64,000 bases of DNA, taken from assembly GCF_016714285.1 (NCBI RefSeq), contig NZ_JADJNN010000004.1, positions 124,001 through 188,000 of the forward strand. The letters run 5' to 3'. The notes under the pieces are model-generated. The model was not told where the DNA came from, made no database searches, and saw nothing but the letters and a program-made list of their open reading frames with translations. This DNA is from Nannocystis sp. Lineage in GTDB: Bacteria; Myxococcota_A; Polyangia; Nannocystales; Nannocystaceae. The position numbers and the translations under genes are program-made. Shown one piece after another: positions 53,548 to 64,000 of the stretch (the first letter of the stretch is position 1; every line of letters starts with the position of its first letter).

Positions 53548-54303
53548 ATGTCCGCCAACCACTTCATCGTCGCCCACTTCATCGTCCCTGGCCGCACGGC
53601 CCTCATCACCGGCGCCAGCCGCGGGCTAGGCCGCGCGCTCGCCCTCAGCCTCGCCGCCCGCGGCGTCCGCCTCGTGCTCGTCGCCCGCGGCCAGGCCGAC
53701 CTCGACGCCGTCGTCGCCGAGGTCCGTGCGCGCGGCGGCGAGGCCCACGGCATCGTCGCCGACCTCGCCGACAAGCGCGCGATCTACCCGCTCGCCGGTC
53801 AGGCCGCCGCCCTCGTCGGCCCGATCGACCTGCTCATCCACAACGCCAGCACTCTCGGCCCGACCCCGCTACGCCTCCTCCTCGACAGCGAGTGCGAGGA
53901 TCTCGAGCAGGTCCTCGCGGTCAACCTCGTCGGCCCCTTTCGCCTCAGCAAGATCGTCGCCGGCGCGATGGCCCTGCGCGGCGAGGGCGTCATCGTCCAC
54001 ATCAGCTCCGACGCCGCGATTGAGGCCTACCCGCGCTGGGGCGCCTACAGCGTCGCCAAGGCCGGCCAGGACCACCTCTCGCGGATCTTCGCCGCCGAGC
54101 TCGCGGACACCGGCGTGCGCGTGCTGGCCGTCGACCCCGGCGAGATGAACACCGCCATGCACGCCGCCGCGATCCCGGAGGCCGACCCGGACACCCTCGC
54201 CGACCCCGCCCTCGCCGCGGCGCGGATCGTCGCCATGATCGACGACCCGGCCCGCGCCCCGACCGGCAGCCGCCTCACCGCCACCAGCTGGGAGCTGTCG
54301 TGA
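53548..54303 (+). CDS. SDR family oxidoreductase
   Basis: A 251-residue short-chain dehydrogenase. The cofactor loop is TGASRGLG at 21-28, the NAS motif is at 99-101, and the catalytic residues are Ser154 (HISSDAA), Tyr167 and Lys171 (GAYSVAK). VARGQADLDAV after strand 2, with Arg, suggests NADP preference. AAGGAG at 53536-53541 fixes the start. Its stop overlaps the QueA-like gene by one base (TGATG), so they form one operon. The divergent XRE-cupin gene is a probable regulator. Substrate unknown. Confidence 0.92.
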   Translation: MSANHFIVAHFIVPGRTALITGASRGLGRALALSLAARGVRLVLVARGQADLDAVVAEVRARGGEAHGIVADLADKRAIYPLAGQAAALVGPIDLLIHNASTLGPTPLRLLLDSECEDLEQVLAVNLVGPFRLSKIVAGAMALRGEGVIVHISSDAAIEAYPRWGAYSVAKAGQDHLSRIFAAELADTGVRVLAVDPGEMNTAMHAAAIPEADPDTLADPALAAARIVAMIDDPARAPTGSRLTATSWELS

Positions 54304-55367
54304 TGCACCCCGCGATCCACCCCCGCGACACCCGCGACGACACCCGCCTGCTCACCGTCGACCGCGACAGCGGCGCGCTGCGAGACCTCGCCATCACCGA
54401 CCTCGCCCAGCAGCTCCGGCCTGGCGATCTCCTGATCGTCAACGACGCCGCCACCCTGCCCGGCTCGCTGCGTGCCCGCCGACAGGGCCACAGCGAGTCG
54501 CTCGAGCTGCGCCTCACCGGCCCGATCGACGAGCAGCTCGCCACCGCCGCGCTGCTCGGCGCCGGCGATTGGCAGAGCCCCACCGAGCACCGCCCCGCGC
54601 CGCCGGTGCTGGTCCCTGGCGATCGCCTGCTGCTCCTCGCGCCAGGTCCCGAAGGACCTGTCCCAGACGACATGTCCCAGACGACAGTCACCATCGAGGC
54701 CGTCGACCCGCGGACCCCGCGACTGCTGACGATCCGCTTCGACCGCGCCGGCGCGTCGCTGTGGAGCGCGCTCTACCGGCTCGGACGGCCGGTGCAATAC
54801 AGCTACCTGCGCGCCCCGCTCGAGCTGTGGGCCGTGCAGACCGCCTTCGCTGGCCGGCCCTGGGCCGCCGAGATGCCCTCCGCCGGCCGCCCGCTCGCGT
54901 GGTCGACCCTCCTCGCCCTGCGGGAGCGCGGCGTCGAGGTCGCGTCGCTGACCCATGCGGCGGGCCTGAGCTCGACCGGCGACCCGACCCTCGACGCCCT
55001 CCTGCCGCTGCCCGAGCGCTACGATCTGCCGGCCGCCACGATCGCCGCGATCGCCCGCGCTCGCGCCCGTGGCGGACGCGTGGTCGCGGCCGGCACCACC
55101 GTCGTGCGCGCGCTCGAGGGCTGCGTCGCCGAGCGCGGCGGCCTGCTCGCGGGCCCCGGAGTCACCGCATTGCGCCTGCACGCGGGCTTCGTCCCGCGCG
55201 TCGTCGACGGCCTCCTCACCGGCATGCACGACCCCAGCGAGAGCCACTTCCACCTGCTCCGCGCCTTCGCCCGCGAGCCGCTGCTCCTCGCTGCCTGGCG
55301 CCACGCCGACGCGTCTGGCTATCGCCAGCACGAGTTCGGCGACGCGACCCTGCTGATATCCGCCTGA
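54303..55367 (+). CDS. S-adenosylmethionine:tRNA ribosyltransferase-isomerase (QueA-like)
   Basis: A 354-residue QueA family enzyme, which transfers the ribosyl part of SAM to preQ1 in tRNA anticodons to make epoxyqueuosine. Family blocks include DLLIVNDAATLPGSL, ALYRLGRPVQYSYLRAP, WAAEMPSAGRPL (the AxPTAGLHF-like block, divergent), GVEVASLTHAAGLSS and VAAGTTVVRALEG. GMHDPSESHFHLLRAF is at the C-terminal position of the GxT/N-FHLP block. Divergence in these blocks and the SDR partner suggest it could act on another substrate. An in-frame palindrome at 54643 encodes part of PGPEGPVPDD. ATG 54303 overlaps the SDR stop. Confidence 0.78.
   Translation: MHPAIHPRDTRDDTRLLTVDRDSGALRDLAITDLAQQLRPGDLLIVNDAATLPGSLRARRQGHSESLELRLTGPIDEQLATAALLGAGDWQSPTEHRPAPPVLVPGDRLLLLAPGPEGPVPDDMSQTTVTIEAVDPRTPRLLTIRFDRAGASLWSALYRLGRPVQYSYLRAPLELWAVQTAFAGRPWAAEMPSAGRPLAWSTLLALRERGVEVASLTHAAGLSSTGDPTLDALLPLPERYDLPAATIAAIARARARGGRVVAAGTTVVRALEGCVAERGGLLAGPGVTALRLHAGFVPRVVDGLLTGMHDPSESHFHLLRAFAREPLLLAAWRHADASGYRQHEFGDATLLISA
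54643..54660. repeat. In-frame palindrome CAGGTCC-CGAA-GGACCTG
   Basis: A seven-base perfect stem inside the QueA-like gene, encoding PGPEGPV. Its reverse complement reads CAGGTCC-TTCG-GGACCTG and shares the TTCGGGAC core with the other palindromes. Confidence 0.5.
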
Positions 55368-55449
55368 CCACAAATCGCGGGCACGAATCGCAGCCCAACA
55401 TCGATAGATTGACGGGACCGAATGAAAGCCACGCGAAAGCCGAACGAAA

Positions 55450-55499
55450 ACCAAACAAAAACCAAACAAAAAGAGCCGCCCCCACGAAGGAGACGGCTC
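55450..55499 (-). terminator. Intrinsic terminator of the histone gene
   Basis: On the minus strand GAGCCG and CGGCTC (plus positions 55494-55499 and 55473-55478) enclose a partly paired loop with TTCG, followed by TTTTTGTTTGGTTTTTG. It lies 38 bases past the stop at 55537. It also faces the rightward QueA-like gene. Confidence 0.75.
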
Positions 55500-55536
55500 A
55501 CTCGGCACACCGGGCAGGAGGCCCGGAGCATCCGGC

Positions 55537-55737
55537 TCACAGGTCGTGCGGGCGGACGGTGCTGCGGTTGTTGGCCTTGGTGCGCTCGATGGCGTCGGCG
55601 AGCAGCTCGTGGACCTTGTCCGAGACGGCCTGGATGAGCTCGCCATCGCTGCGGAGGCCGGCGTCACGGATCACGTCCTTGACCTTGCTACCGACGACCA
55701 GAATTTCCTTGGGTGCCTTGTTCTTTGCGGTGGCCAT
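55537..55737 (-). CDS. Bacterial histone-fold protein
   Basis: A 66-residue basic protein. After MATAKNKAPKEI the sequence reads as a minimal histone fold: helix 1 VGSKVKDVIRDAG, helix 2 SDGELIQAVSDKVHELLADA, helix 3 preceded by the histone-type loop TKANNRSTVRPHDL. STVRPHDL corresponds to the loop-2/RPxDL motif of archaeal histones and resembles the single-histone-fold proteins described as chromatin components in Bdellovibrio. It should form dimers and bind DNA. The start ATG 55737 is chosen because upstream in-frame sequence is low-complexity. It has its own terminator and an AT-richer upstream region, suggesting strong independent expression. Confidence 0.85.
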   Translation of the reverse strand: MATAKNKAPKEILVVGSKVKDVIRDAGLRSDGELIQAVSDKVHELLADAIERTKANNRSTVRPHDL

Positions 55738-56213
55738 TTGTCTATTCTTTCGCTGTGAGGTCGCTGTGCGACGTTTGGAGAGGCTCTGAGTGGATCGGAG
55801 AAACCGACCTCGTTGCTCGCCACGGACCATAAACCCGAAAATTTGCTTTGCAAAGGCAAAATTGCAGCTTGTGCGGCACTTTTTTTCAGGGAGTTGTCGC
55901 AGCGGCGGTGTAGCTGCATCTCTACTGGCGATCCATCGACCGATCATTTGCCTGCCCTTCGCCCCCTCCGCGTCTCCCGTGCCAGCCCGAGATCCGCGTT
56001 ATTCGTGTGAATTTCGCCGATCTGAGCCGACGACAGCCAGACCGACGCCAACCCGACGACGCCAACCACCGGGTCACCCGCCCCGAATTTTGCGGCCTCG
56101 CAGCGACGACGACGATCTCCGACGATCGGCATCGCAGGGGATCGCCACCGTCGACGATCCGCGGCCCAACCATCCGCGTCGCCGATCGCGAGGCGGTGCA
56201 CCTGCATCCTTAA
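55738..56213. other. 476-base non-coding region upstream of the histone gene
   Basis: No coding-like frame on either strand. Bases 55760-55900 are clearly AT-richer than the window and hold a near-palindrome TTTGCTTTGCAAAGGCAAA and a run of eight T. From 56000 to 56213 there are many GATC-CG and CGACGA-like words. TTAATTAA ends it next to the tsaE stop. This is the likely histone promoter/regulatory zone; no RNA gene is recognised. Confidence 0.4.
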
Positions 56214-56814
56214 TTAAAGGAGAGGCGTCGTCGCTCGCGGGTCCGACCAGCGGGCCAGGATCGCCGCAGAACGGGCCCCTCGGGCCTCCACGGCCACGAT
56301 TCGCCGCGAATCGTCGAACCCGTCCGCGCCCCCGGGGAACGCCAGTCGGATCGCAAGGTGGTCGGGCGGCGGCGCCGACCACTTCGCCGCCCACTCGACG
56401 ACGAGCACCCGCGGCGCCGCGGCGACGCCCCTGCGCGCCGATGCTCATCGCCTCGCCGGCGATCTCCTCGAGGTCCAGCGCGTCGAAGCCCGCCACGCCG
56501 CCCATCCCCTCGTCATCGGCGTCGGCCAGGCGAAACAGGTCGACGTGGATCAGGGTCACGGGCCCTGGCCCGGCGCCCGCGTGGACCATGCACAGGGTAA
56601 AGGTCGGGCTGCACACCCGCTCGGCATGGGCCACCCCGAGGCCCGCGGCCAGCGCCCGCGTGAAGGTCGTCTTGCCCGCTCCCATCGGCCCATCGAGCAG
56701 CAGCACCGCCGCGAACTCATCCCCGACGAGGCCCTCAGCGCTGGCTCGGAGCAGCGCCCCGAGCGCGCGCGCGCGCTCCTTCAGCGCGACCTCGTCGAGC
56801 AGCGCAGAGCTCAC
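56214..56814 (-). CDS. tsaE: tRNA threonylcarbamoyladenosine biosynthesis ATPase TsaE, frameshifted
   Basis: TsaE is the ATPase of the t6A tRNA-modification complex TsaBDE. The 5' frame from GTG 56814 gives residues to EEIAGEAMSIGAQG, including Walker A GPMGAGKTTFTRAL, CSPTFTL and VTLIHVDLFRL. The family C-terminus, VLVVEWAAKWSAPPPDHLAIRL, is in another frame ending at TAA 56214-56216. Dropping one base of the C4 run at 56428-56431 (G4 on the coding strand) joins them as AQGVAAAPRVLVVEW. The length 601 is one more than a multiple of three. TATAGT is eight bases before the GTG. Since TsaE is normally essential, assembly error is the simplest explanation. Confidence 0.85.
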
Positions 56815-56822
56815 GGCGCGGC

Positions 56823-56828
56823 ACTATA
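56823..56828. promoter_or_regulatory. Overlapping divergent -10-like boxes
   Basis: ACTATA reads TATAGT on the minus strand, eight bases before the tsaE GTG (leaderless spacing). Overlapping bases read TATACA on the plus strand, about 43 bases before the M1 peptidase start. Confidence 0.35.
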
Positions 56829-56872
56829 CACGCGGCCGCGGCCTTGTGCCCCGCGAAACACCGGTGGTAGGC

Positions 56873-59125
56873 ATGCAGTCCGAGATGGTCGACATGACCG
56901 CCACCCGCACCGCGGCCCCCGCCAACAGACCGCGTTGGCTTGCGTGGCTGCGTCGGGGGCTGCCTCGGGTGCTGCCGCGGGGGCTTCCGGGTCGGCTCGC
57001 AGGAGGGCTCGCATGTTGGCTCCTTGGGACCGCCTGCGGGCCCGCGTCCACCCCCATGTCCGGGCCCGCGTCCACCCCGGTCCCGGAGCCCGCCCAGGCC
57101 CTGCGTCCCGAGGCGCTGCGGGGGGAAGTACCTGCCCGGGCCCGCGTCGTCGACTACGTGATCGACGCCCGCCTCGACGCCGAGCAGCACCGGATCACCG
57201 GCACCGTGCGGATCACCTGGCACAACACCAGCACCCGCGCCGTCGACCAGCTCCCGCTCCACCTCTACATGAACAGCTTTCGCGCCGAGGACACCGCGTG
57301 GATGAGCGAGGCTCGCGGCAGCCACCGCGGCGTGCAGCAGACCAAGGCCGGCGCCTGGGGCTACATCGACGTCACCGCCGCCCGCCTGCTCGGCCGCGGC
57401 CCGGGACCCGAGCTCGGCGAGCTCGAGACGGGCCGCGGCCCGGTCGTCCCGCTCACCGCCCGGGAAGGCGACGACCCCTCCGTCGGCAGCGTCCGCTTGC
57501 CCGCCGCGGTCCAGCCCGGCGAGCAAGTCGTCGTCGAGCTCGAGTTCCTCACCCAGCTGCCCGAGGTGTTCGCCCGCACCGGCTACGCCGACCAGTTCCA
57601 CATCGCCGGCCAATGGTTCCCGAAGCTCGGCGTGCTGCAGCCGGACGGCGTCTGGCGGACCCACGTCTTCACCCTCAACGCCGAGTTCTACGCCGACTTC
57701 GGCGACTACGAGGTCCACCTCGACGTCCCCGAGGCGATGGTGGTCGGGGCGACCGGGATCCTCGTCGCCGCGGACCCACCCGCGGACGGCCGCAAGCGCC
57801 TGCACTACCGCGCCGAGATGGTCCACGACTTCGCGTGGGCCGCCGACCCGGCCTTCGTCGAGGCCTCCTCGACGTGGAAGGACGTACGGATCCGTCAGCT
57901 CCTCCAGCCAGAGCACCTCGCCGACGCCCCGCTCCACCTCGAGGCCCTGGTCGCCACCCTCGAGAGCATGGAGGCCCGCTTCGGCCCCTACCCCTGGTCG
58001 ACGATCACGGTCGTCCACCCGCCCGAGCGGGCCAAGGGCGCCCAGGGCATGGAGTACCCGACCTTCTTCACCACCTCCGAGGTCGTCCACCCGCCCGCCT
58101 GGGTCGCCCTCTTCGGCCTCGAGGAGCGCTTCAGCGGCGTGTTCACCACCGTCCACGAGTTCGGCCACCAGTACTTCCAGGGCATGCTCGCCTCCGACGA
58201 GGCCGCCCAGCCCTGGCTCGACGAGGGCCTCAACACCACCAGCAACATGCTCACCCTCGCCGACTGGCACGGCGAGCAGCCATGGTTCGCCAAGATCGGC
58301 AATCAGCGCATCACCGTCGACGACTTCGTCCGCGGCACCGTCGACGGCGAGGTCCACCTTGACCCCGTCGACGCCCCCGCCGAGACCTACCGCGACGTCA
58401 TCGGCAGCTACGGCGACGTCGTCTACCGCAAGACCGGCGCCATTCTCATGACCCTGCGAAACCTCGCCGGCCCCGCCCGCTTCGACGCCGCCTTCAAGTC
58501 CTACGCCCTCACCTGGCGCTTCCGTCACCCGACCGGCGCCGACCTCGTCGCCACCCTGCTCCGCGAGCTCGGCCCCACGCTGCAGCTCGCCGGCGCGGGT
58601 GACCGCGGCGACGACGGGGTCCGCCTCGACGTCGCCGACTTCCTCGAGCAGTCCCTGCACACCGTCAACGAGGTCGACTTCAGCCTCGAGGTCGTGAAGA
58701 ACCGTCGCCGGGTCGGCGCGGCCGGCTGGCACCGCGATGAGCACGGCGCCCTCACCCTGAAGCCCGCCCCCGAGTCGAACGATCTGCCGGTCCGCGAGCT
58801 CGCCGACGCCGAGGTCGAGGCCGTGGTCGTGATCCACCGCAGCGGCGAGTTTCGCCTGCCGGTCGAGCTCGAGGTCGAGTTCGTCGACGGCACCCGCGAG
58901 CGCAGCACCTGGGCCGGCCAGGACCGCTACAAGATCTACACCTGGCCGGGCCGCCGGGTCCGCGCCGCTCGCATCGACCCCGACCACAAGCTGAGCCTCG
59001 AGTCGCGCCGCCTCGACAACCACCGCGCCGCCACCGACGCCGCGCGCAGCGACGGCCTCAGCCGCCCGGTCGGCGACCTCGCCGAGGCCGCCAGCCTCGC
59101 CCTGCTCGGAGGCCTCAGCCTGTGA
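56873..59125 (+). CDS. M1-family zinc aminopeptidase, predicted lipoprotein
   Basis: A 750-residue exported peptidase. The lipobox is WLLGTAC with Cys55; the long leader suggests the real start may be the ATG seven codons on. The N-terminal beta domain begins ARVVDYVIDARLDAEQHRIT. Zinc ligands are His428 and His432 in TVHEFGHQYFQG and Glu451 in PWLDEGLNTTSN, with standard spacing. GAQGMEYPTFF takes the place of the GAMEN substrate-binding motif. Tyr in ETYRDVIGSYGDVVYRKTG is a candidate catalytic Tyr. A C-terminal strand-rich domain ends the protein. GTGA overlap couples it to the membrane protein downstream. Confidence 0.9.
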   Translation: MQSEMVDMTATRTAAPANRPRWLAWLRRGLPRVLPRGLPGRLAGGLACWLLGTACGPASTPMSGPASTPVPEPAQALRPEALRGEVPARARVVDYVIDARLDAEQHRITGTVRITWHNTSTRAVDQLPLHLYMNSFRAEDTAWMSEARGSHRGVQQTKAGAWGYIDVTAARLLGRGPGPELGELETGRGPVVPLTAREGDDPSVGSVRLPAAVQPGEQVVVELEFLTQLPEVFARTGYADQFHIAGQWFPKLGVLQPDGVWRTHVFTLNAEFYADFGDYEVHLDVPEAMVVGATGILVAADPPADGRKRLHYRAEMVHDFAWAADPAFVEASSTWKDVRIRQLLQPEHLADAPLHLEALVATLESMEARFGPYPWSTITVVHPPERAKGAQGMEYPTFFTTSEVVHPPAWVALFGLEERFSGVFTTVHEFGHQYFQGMLASDEAAQPWLDEGLNTTSNMLTLADWHGEQPWFAKIGNQRITVDDFVRGTVDGEVHLDPVDAPAETYRDVIGSYGDVVYRKTGAILMTLRNLAGPARFDAAFKSYALTWRFRHPTGADLVATLLRELGPTLQLAGAGDRGDDGVRLDVADFLEQSLHTVNEVDFSLEVVKNRRRVGAAGWHRDEHGALTLKPAPESNDLPVRELADAEVEAVVVIHRSGEFRLPVELEVEFVDGTRERSTWAGQDRYKIYTWPGRRVRAARIDPDHKLSLESRRLDNHRAATDAARSDGLSRPVGDLAEAASLALLGGLSL

Positions 59126-59871
59126 GCGCGCTGCGTCGCGTCCTCGCCGCGCCCTGGCTGTGGCTCGCCCTCGCCGGCCTCCAACTCGCCCTCGCGGCCG
59201 GCGTCGCCGCGCCGCTGCGCGCCGTGCTGCGGGCCGCCATGGGCCCCTTCACGATCGGCGACGAGACCCAGCTGCTCGGCCCCCTGTTCGAGCTGCTCGC
59301 CCACAACCCGGCCGTCAGCGCCGCGCTGCTCGCCAGCCTCGCGGTGAGCGGCGCGCTCGGCCTCCTGCTCGCCCCGCTGCTCGCCGGCGCCGTCGTCTCG
59401 CGCCTCGCCGGCCCATGCAGCCCCGGCGAGCAGGCCCGCGTCAGCCTCGTGCAGTCCCCCGCGATGCTCGTGATCGCGATCTACGGCCTCATCCTGCGCG
59501 GCCTGCTGGCGCTCATCGCCGCCGCGCTCGGCACCCTGCACTTCGGACTCGAGATCGCCGCGATCGCGGCCAGCCTCGGCCTCTGCGCCCTCGTCGTCGA
59601 CCTCGCCCGCGCCCGCGTCGTCCTGGACGGCGCCCGCGGCTTTCACCCTCGCACCTTCATCCGGGCCGTCGCCGAGGTCAGCCCCGGCCTGTGGCTGCGC
59701 TCCACCCTGCTCAGCGCGGCGCAATGGGGCGTCACCCTCGGCATCCTCCTGGCCGCCGTGCACGGCATGGGCACCGCGTGGGCGCCGTGGCTGATCCGCG
59801 GCCTCGCCGTGCTCGGCACCGGCTTCGGCCTGTGGCGGATCGCCGTCGCGGTCGAGCACACCCGCCGCTGA
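59122..59871 (+). CDS. Integral membrane protein of unknown function
   Basis: A 249-residue protein with about five hydrophobic helices: LWLALAGLQLALAAGVA, VSAALLASLAVSGALGLLLA, AMLVIAIYGLILRGLLALIA, LEIAAIAASLGLCALVV and WGVTLGILLAAVHGMG, then WLIRGLAVLGTGFGLW. The GTG start overlaps the M1 peptidase stop, so the two are co-translated and may act together. No family was recognised. Confidence 0.75.
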   Translation: MSALRRVLAAPWLWLALAGLQLALAAGVAAPLRAVLRAAMGPFTIGDETQLLGPLFELLAHNPAVSAALLASLAVSGALGLLLAPLLAGAVVSRLAGPCSPGEQARVSLVQSPAMLVIAIYGLILRGLLALIAAALGTLHFGLEIAAIAASLGLCALVVDLARARVVLDGARGFHPRTFIRAVAEVSPGLWLRSTLLSAAQWGVTLGILLAAVHGMGTAWAPWLIRGLAVLGTGFGLWRIAVAVEHTRR

Positions 59872-59896
59872 GCCCAGGCGATCCTCGCCGTCGGGC

Positions 59897-59982
59897 GCCG
59901 ACGGTGCAGCCCGCTCAGAGCTCGAGCTCACGGCCCCGCCCGAGGTTGAGCCGACGGTGCAGCCTGATCAGAGCTCGAGCTC
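59897..59982. repeat. 33-bp direct repeat duplicating the ruvB 3' end
   Basis: GCCGACGGTGCAGCC and TCAGAGCTCGAGCTC appear at 59897-59929 and again at 59950-59982, 53 bases apart, with two differences. The right copy contains the ruvB stop and its last codons (GELEL). The left copy is non-coding. Confidence 0.75.
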
Positions 59983-61152
59983 GCCCTGCCCTGGCGCGGG
60001 CAGCTCGAGGTTCAGGTGCCGCGCCGCCTTCGCCGTGGCGAGCCGTCCGCGGTGGGTCCGCAGCAGGAAGCCGCGCTGCAGCAGGAATGGTTCGACCACC
60101 CCCTCGAGCGTGTCACGCGGCTCGCCGAGGCTGGCCGCCAGCGCGTCGACCCCGACCGGCCCGCCGCGAAAATTCTCGACGATCATCGTCAGCATGCGGC
60201 GGTCGAGCGCGTCGAGCCCCGCCTCGTCGATGCCGAGCTCGTGCAGCGCCTGCTTCGTGTCGCGCAGCTCGATGCGCCGCGGTCCAGCCGCGACCTGGGC
60301 GAAGTCTCGCACGCGGCGGGTCAGGCGGTTGGCGATCCGCGGCGTGCCGCGGCTGCGCTGCCCGATCTCCAGCGCCGCCTCCTTGCTGATCGCAAAGCCC
60401 AGCAGCCCCGCCGTGCGCAGCACGATCGCCGCCAGCTCGTCGTCGCCGTAGAACTCGATGCCCTCGAGGATCTGGAAGCGGTCGCGCAGCGGCCCGCTGA
60501 GCAGCGCCGTCCGCGTCGTCGCCCCGACCAAGGTGAACGGCGCCAGCTCGAAGCCGATGGTCCGCGCGCGCGTCCCCTCGCCGACCGGCAGATCGATGCG
60601 TCCGTCCTCCATCGCCGAGTACAGGCTCTCCTCGACCGTCGGCGACAGACGGTGGATCTCGTCGATGAACAGCACATCGCGGGCCCCCAGCGCCGTCAGG
60701 TGCCCGGCCAGGATCCCCTTGTGCTCGATCGCCGGCCCCGAGGTCAGGTGCAGCTTGACCCCCAGCTCGTGCGCCAGGATGTGGGCCATCGTCGTCTTGC
60801 CGAGCCCCGGCGGCCCGTGCAGCAGGGTGTGGTCGAGCGGCTCATTGCGGCCCTGAGCCGCGCGCACGAACACCTCGAGCTTGCGCTTGAGCGCCGCCTG
60901 ACCGATGTACTCGGCGAAGCGCTGCGGGCGGATCGTCGCCACCTCGGCCTCGCCCTGCTGCCGCGCCCCGCTGACCAGCGCCCGCTCCGGGCTGTCCTTT
61001 GGGTCAGGTCGATGCGGCTCCGTGGTCACCGCCCGCGCGGCCTTCGCGTCCGGTCGATGCGGCTCCGCGATCACGGCCCCCGCCTTCGCCGCTCTCGGCG
61101 CCCTCGGCGGCTTCTTCGGTCCCTGCGGCCCGTCGTCGTGCGGCACTCGCAT
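59968..61152 (-). CDS. ruvB: Holliday junction branch migration helicase RuvB, N-terminally extended
   Basis: A 394-residue AAA+ motor that with RuvA drives Holliday junction migration. Walker A is GPPGLGKT at 113-120, Walker B VLFIDEIHRL, sensor 1 APFTLVGATTR and arginine-finger region GPLRDRFQI. The C-terminal winged helix ends RRGFLLRTHRGRLAT-like sequence (QRGFLLRTHRGRLATAKA). The first 50 residues are an extra, basic Pro/Ala segment with a repeated EPHRPDAK / EPHRPDPK. A GTG at residue 71 is possible but would cut the family segment SPERALVS. It starts two bases after the guaA stop; ruvA and ruvC are not adjacent. Confidence 0.93.
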   Translation of the reverse strand: MRVPHDDGPQGPKKPPRAPRAAKAGAVIAEPHRPDAKAARAVTTEPHRPDPKDSPERALVSGARQQGEAEVATIRPQRFAEYIGQAALKRKLEVFVRAAQGRNEPLDHTLLHGPPGLGKTTMAHILAHELGVKLHLTSGPAIEHKGILAGHLTALGARDVLFIDEIHRLSPTVEESLYSAMEDGRIDLPVGEGTRARTIGFELAPFTLVGATTRTALLSGPLRDRFQILEGIEFYGDDELAAIVLRTAGLLGFAISKEAALEIGQRSRGTPRIANRLTRRVRDFAQVAAGPRRIELRDTKQALHELGIDEAGLDALDRRMLTMIVENFRGGPVGVDALAASLGEPRDTLEGVVEPFLLQRGFLLRTHRGRLATAKAARHLNLELPAPGQGELEL

Positions 61153-61154
61153 CG

Positions 61155-62699
<1,545 letters not shown>

Positions 62700-62754
62700 G
62701 AATCCTCCGGGGGCCGACTGCACGCGCCTGCGCGACGCCTCACTCCACACGCTA

Positions 62755-62821
62755 CTCGACGCGCCTCACTCGACGCGCCTCACTCGACGCGCCTCACTCG
62801 ACGCGCCTCACTCCACGCGCC

Positions 62822-62830
<9 letters not shown>
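62755..62830. repeat. 14-bp tandem repeat, five full copies, over the guaB stop
   Basis: CTCGACGCGCCTCA repeats at 62755, 62769, 62783 and 62797; the fifth copy at 62811 reads CTCCACGCGCCTCA and a sixth is partial. The guaB stop codon (62822-62824) is inside the fifth copy. No spacers are present, so this is not a CRISPR array. Confidence 0.85.

Positions 62831-64000
<1,170 letters not shown>

Overview
The window is very GC-rich and almost wall-to-wall coding, with strong G/C preference at third codon positions. It contains many lipoproteins with Ser/Thr/Gly linkers, a eukaryotic-type Ser/Thr kinase, a CxxCH-type diheme protein paired with a DUF1501 protein, and tandem propeller-like lipoproteins. 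Together these suggest a myxobacterium (Myxococcota), most likely of the Nannocystaceae type. That placement is inferred from gene style, not from a marker gene.

Layout. 1-3.5 kb: tail of an unknown gene, an ECF sigma factor overlapping a SppA-type protease, and a Uma2-type endonuclease. 3.6-10.5 kb: a frameshifted gene with an internal WW-HNL-AHP duplication, a small EF-hand-like protein, a cyclic-nucleotide-sensor/cysteine-desulfurase-like fusion, and a divergent two-gene unit (helical-vWA protein plus ARPP-like/HTH protein) that is the best candidate for an undescribed system. 10.5-19.3 kb: two tandem propeller-like lipoproteins, three alpha/beta hydrolases, an M48 peptidase, a second Uma2 gene and a protein with a histone-H1-like tail. 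19.4-27.4 kb: a tripartite RND efflux operon (adaptor plus two permeases). 27.6-34.2 kb: HAD phosphatase, Ser/Thr kinase with a C-terminal FHA-like domain, and an ABC ATPase with a permease-M1-aminopeptidase fusion. 34.3-36.8 kb: three small secreted Cys-rich or linker-rich lipoproteins, one frameshifted. 36.8-41.7 kb: a leftward NAD-salvage operon (pncB, NrtR-like Nudix regulator, pncA) followed by two envelope proteins. 41.8-46 kb: a secreted archaemetzincin-like protease, a propeller-like lipoprotein, a DUF434 protein and a ZU5/EGF-like lipoprotein. 46.3-52.7 kb: diheme plus DUF1501 pair and two lipoproteins. 52.7-56.8 kb: tRNA-Lys(CTT), an XRE-cupin regulator, an SDR, a QueA-like enzyme, a bacterial histone-fold protein and a frameshifted tsaE. 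56.9-64 kb: M1 peptidase lipoprotein, membrane protein, ruvB, guaA and the 3' part of a frameshifted guaB.

Four reading frames are broken by single-base indels, two of them in normally indispensable genes (tsaE, guaB). Assembly error is the simplest explanation and would affect the gene models here. Other cross-cutting signals are a dispersed palindrome (core CTGTCC-TTC-GGGACAG) tolerated in frame inside several genes, short tandem duplications covering the 3' ends of three leftward genes, and TANNNT boxes placed 6-8 bases before start codons, suggesting leaderless mRNAs.
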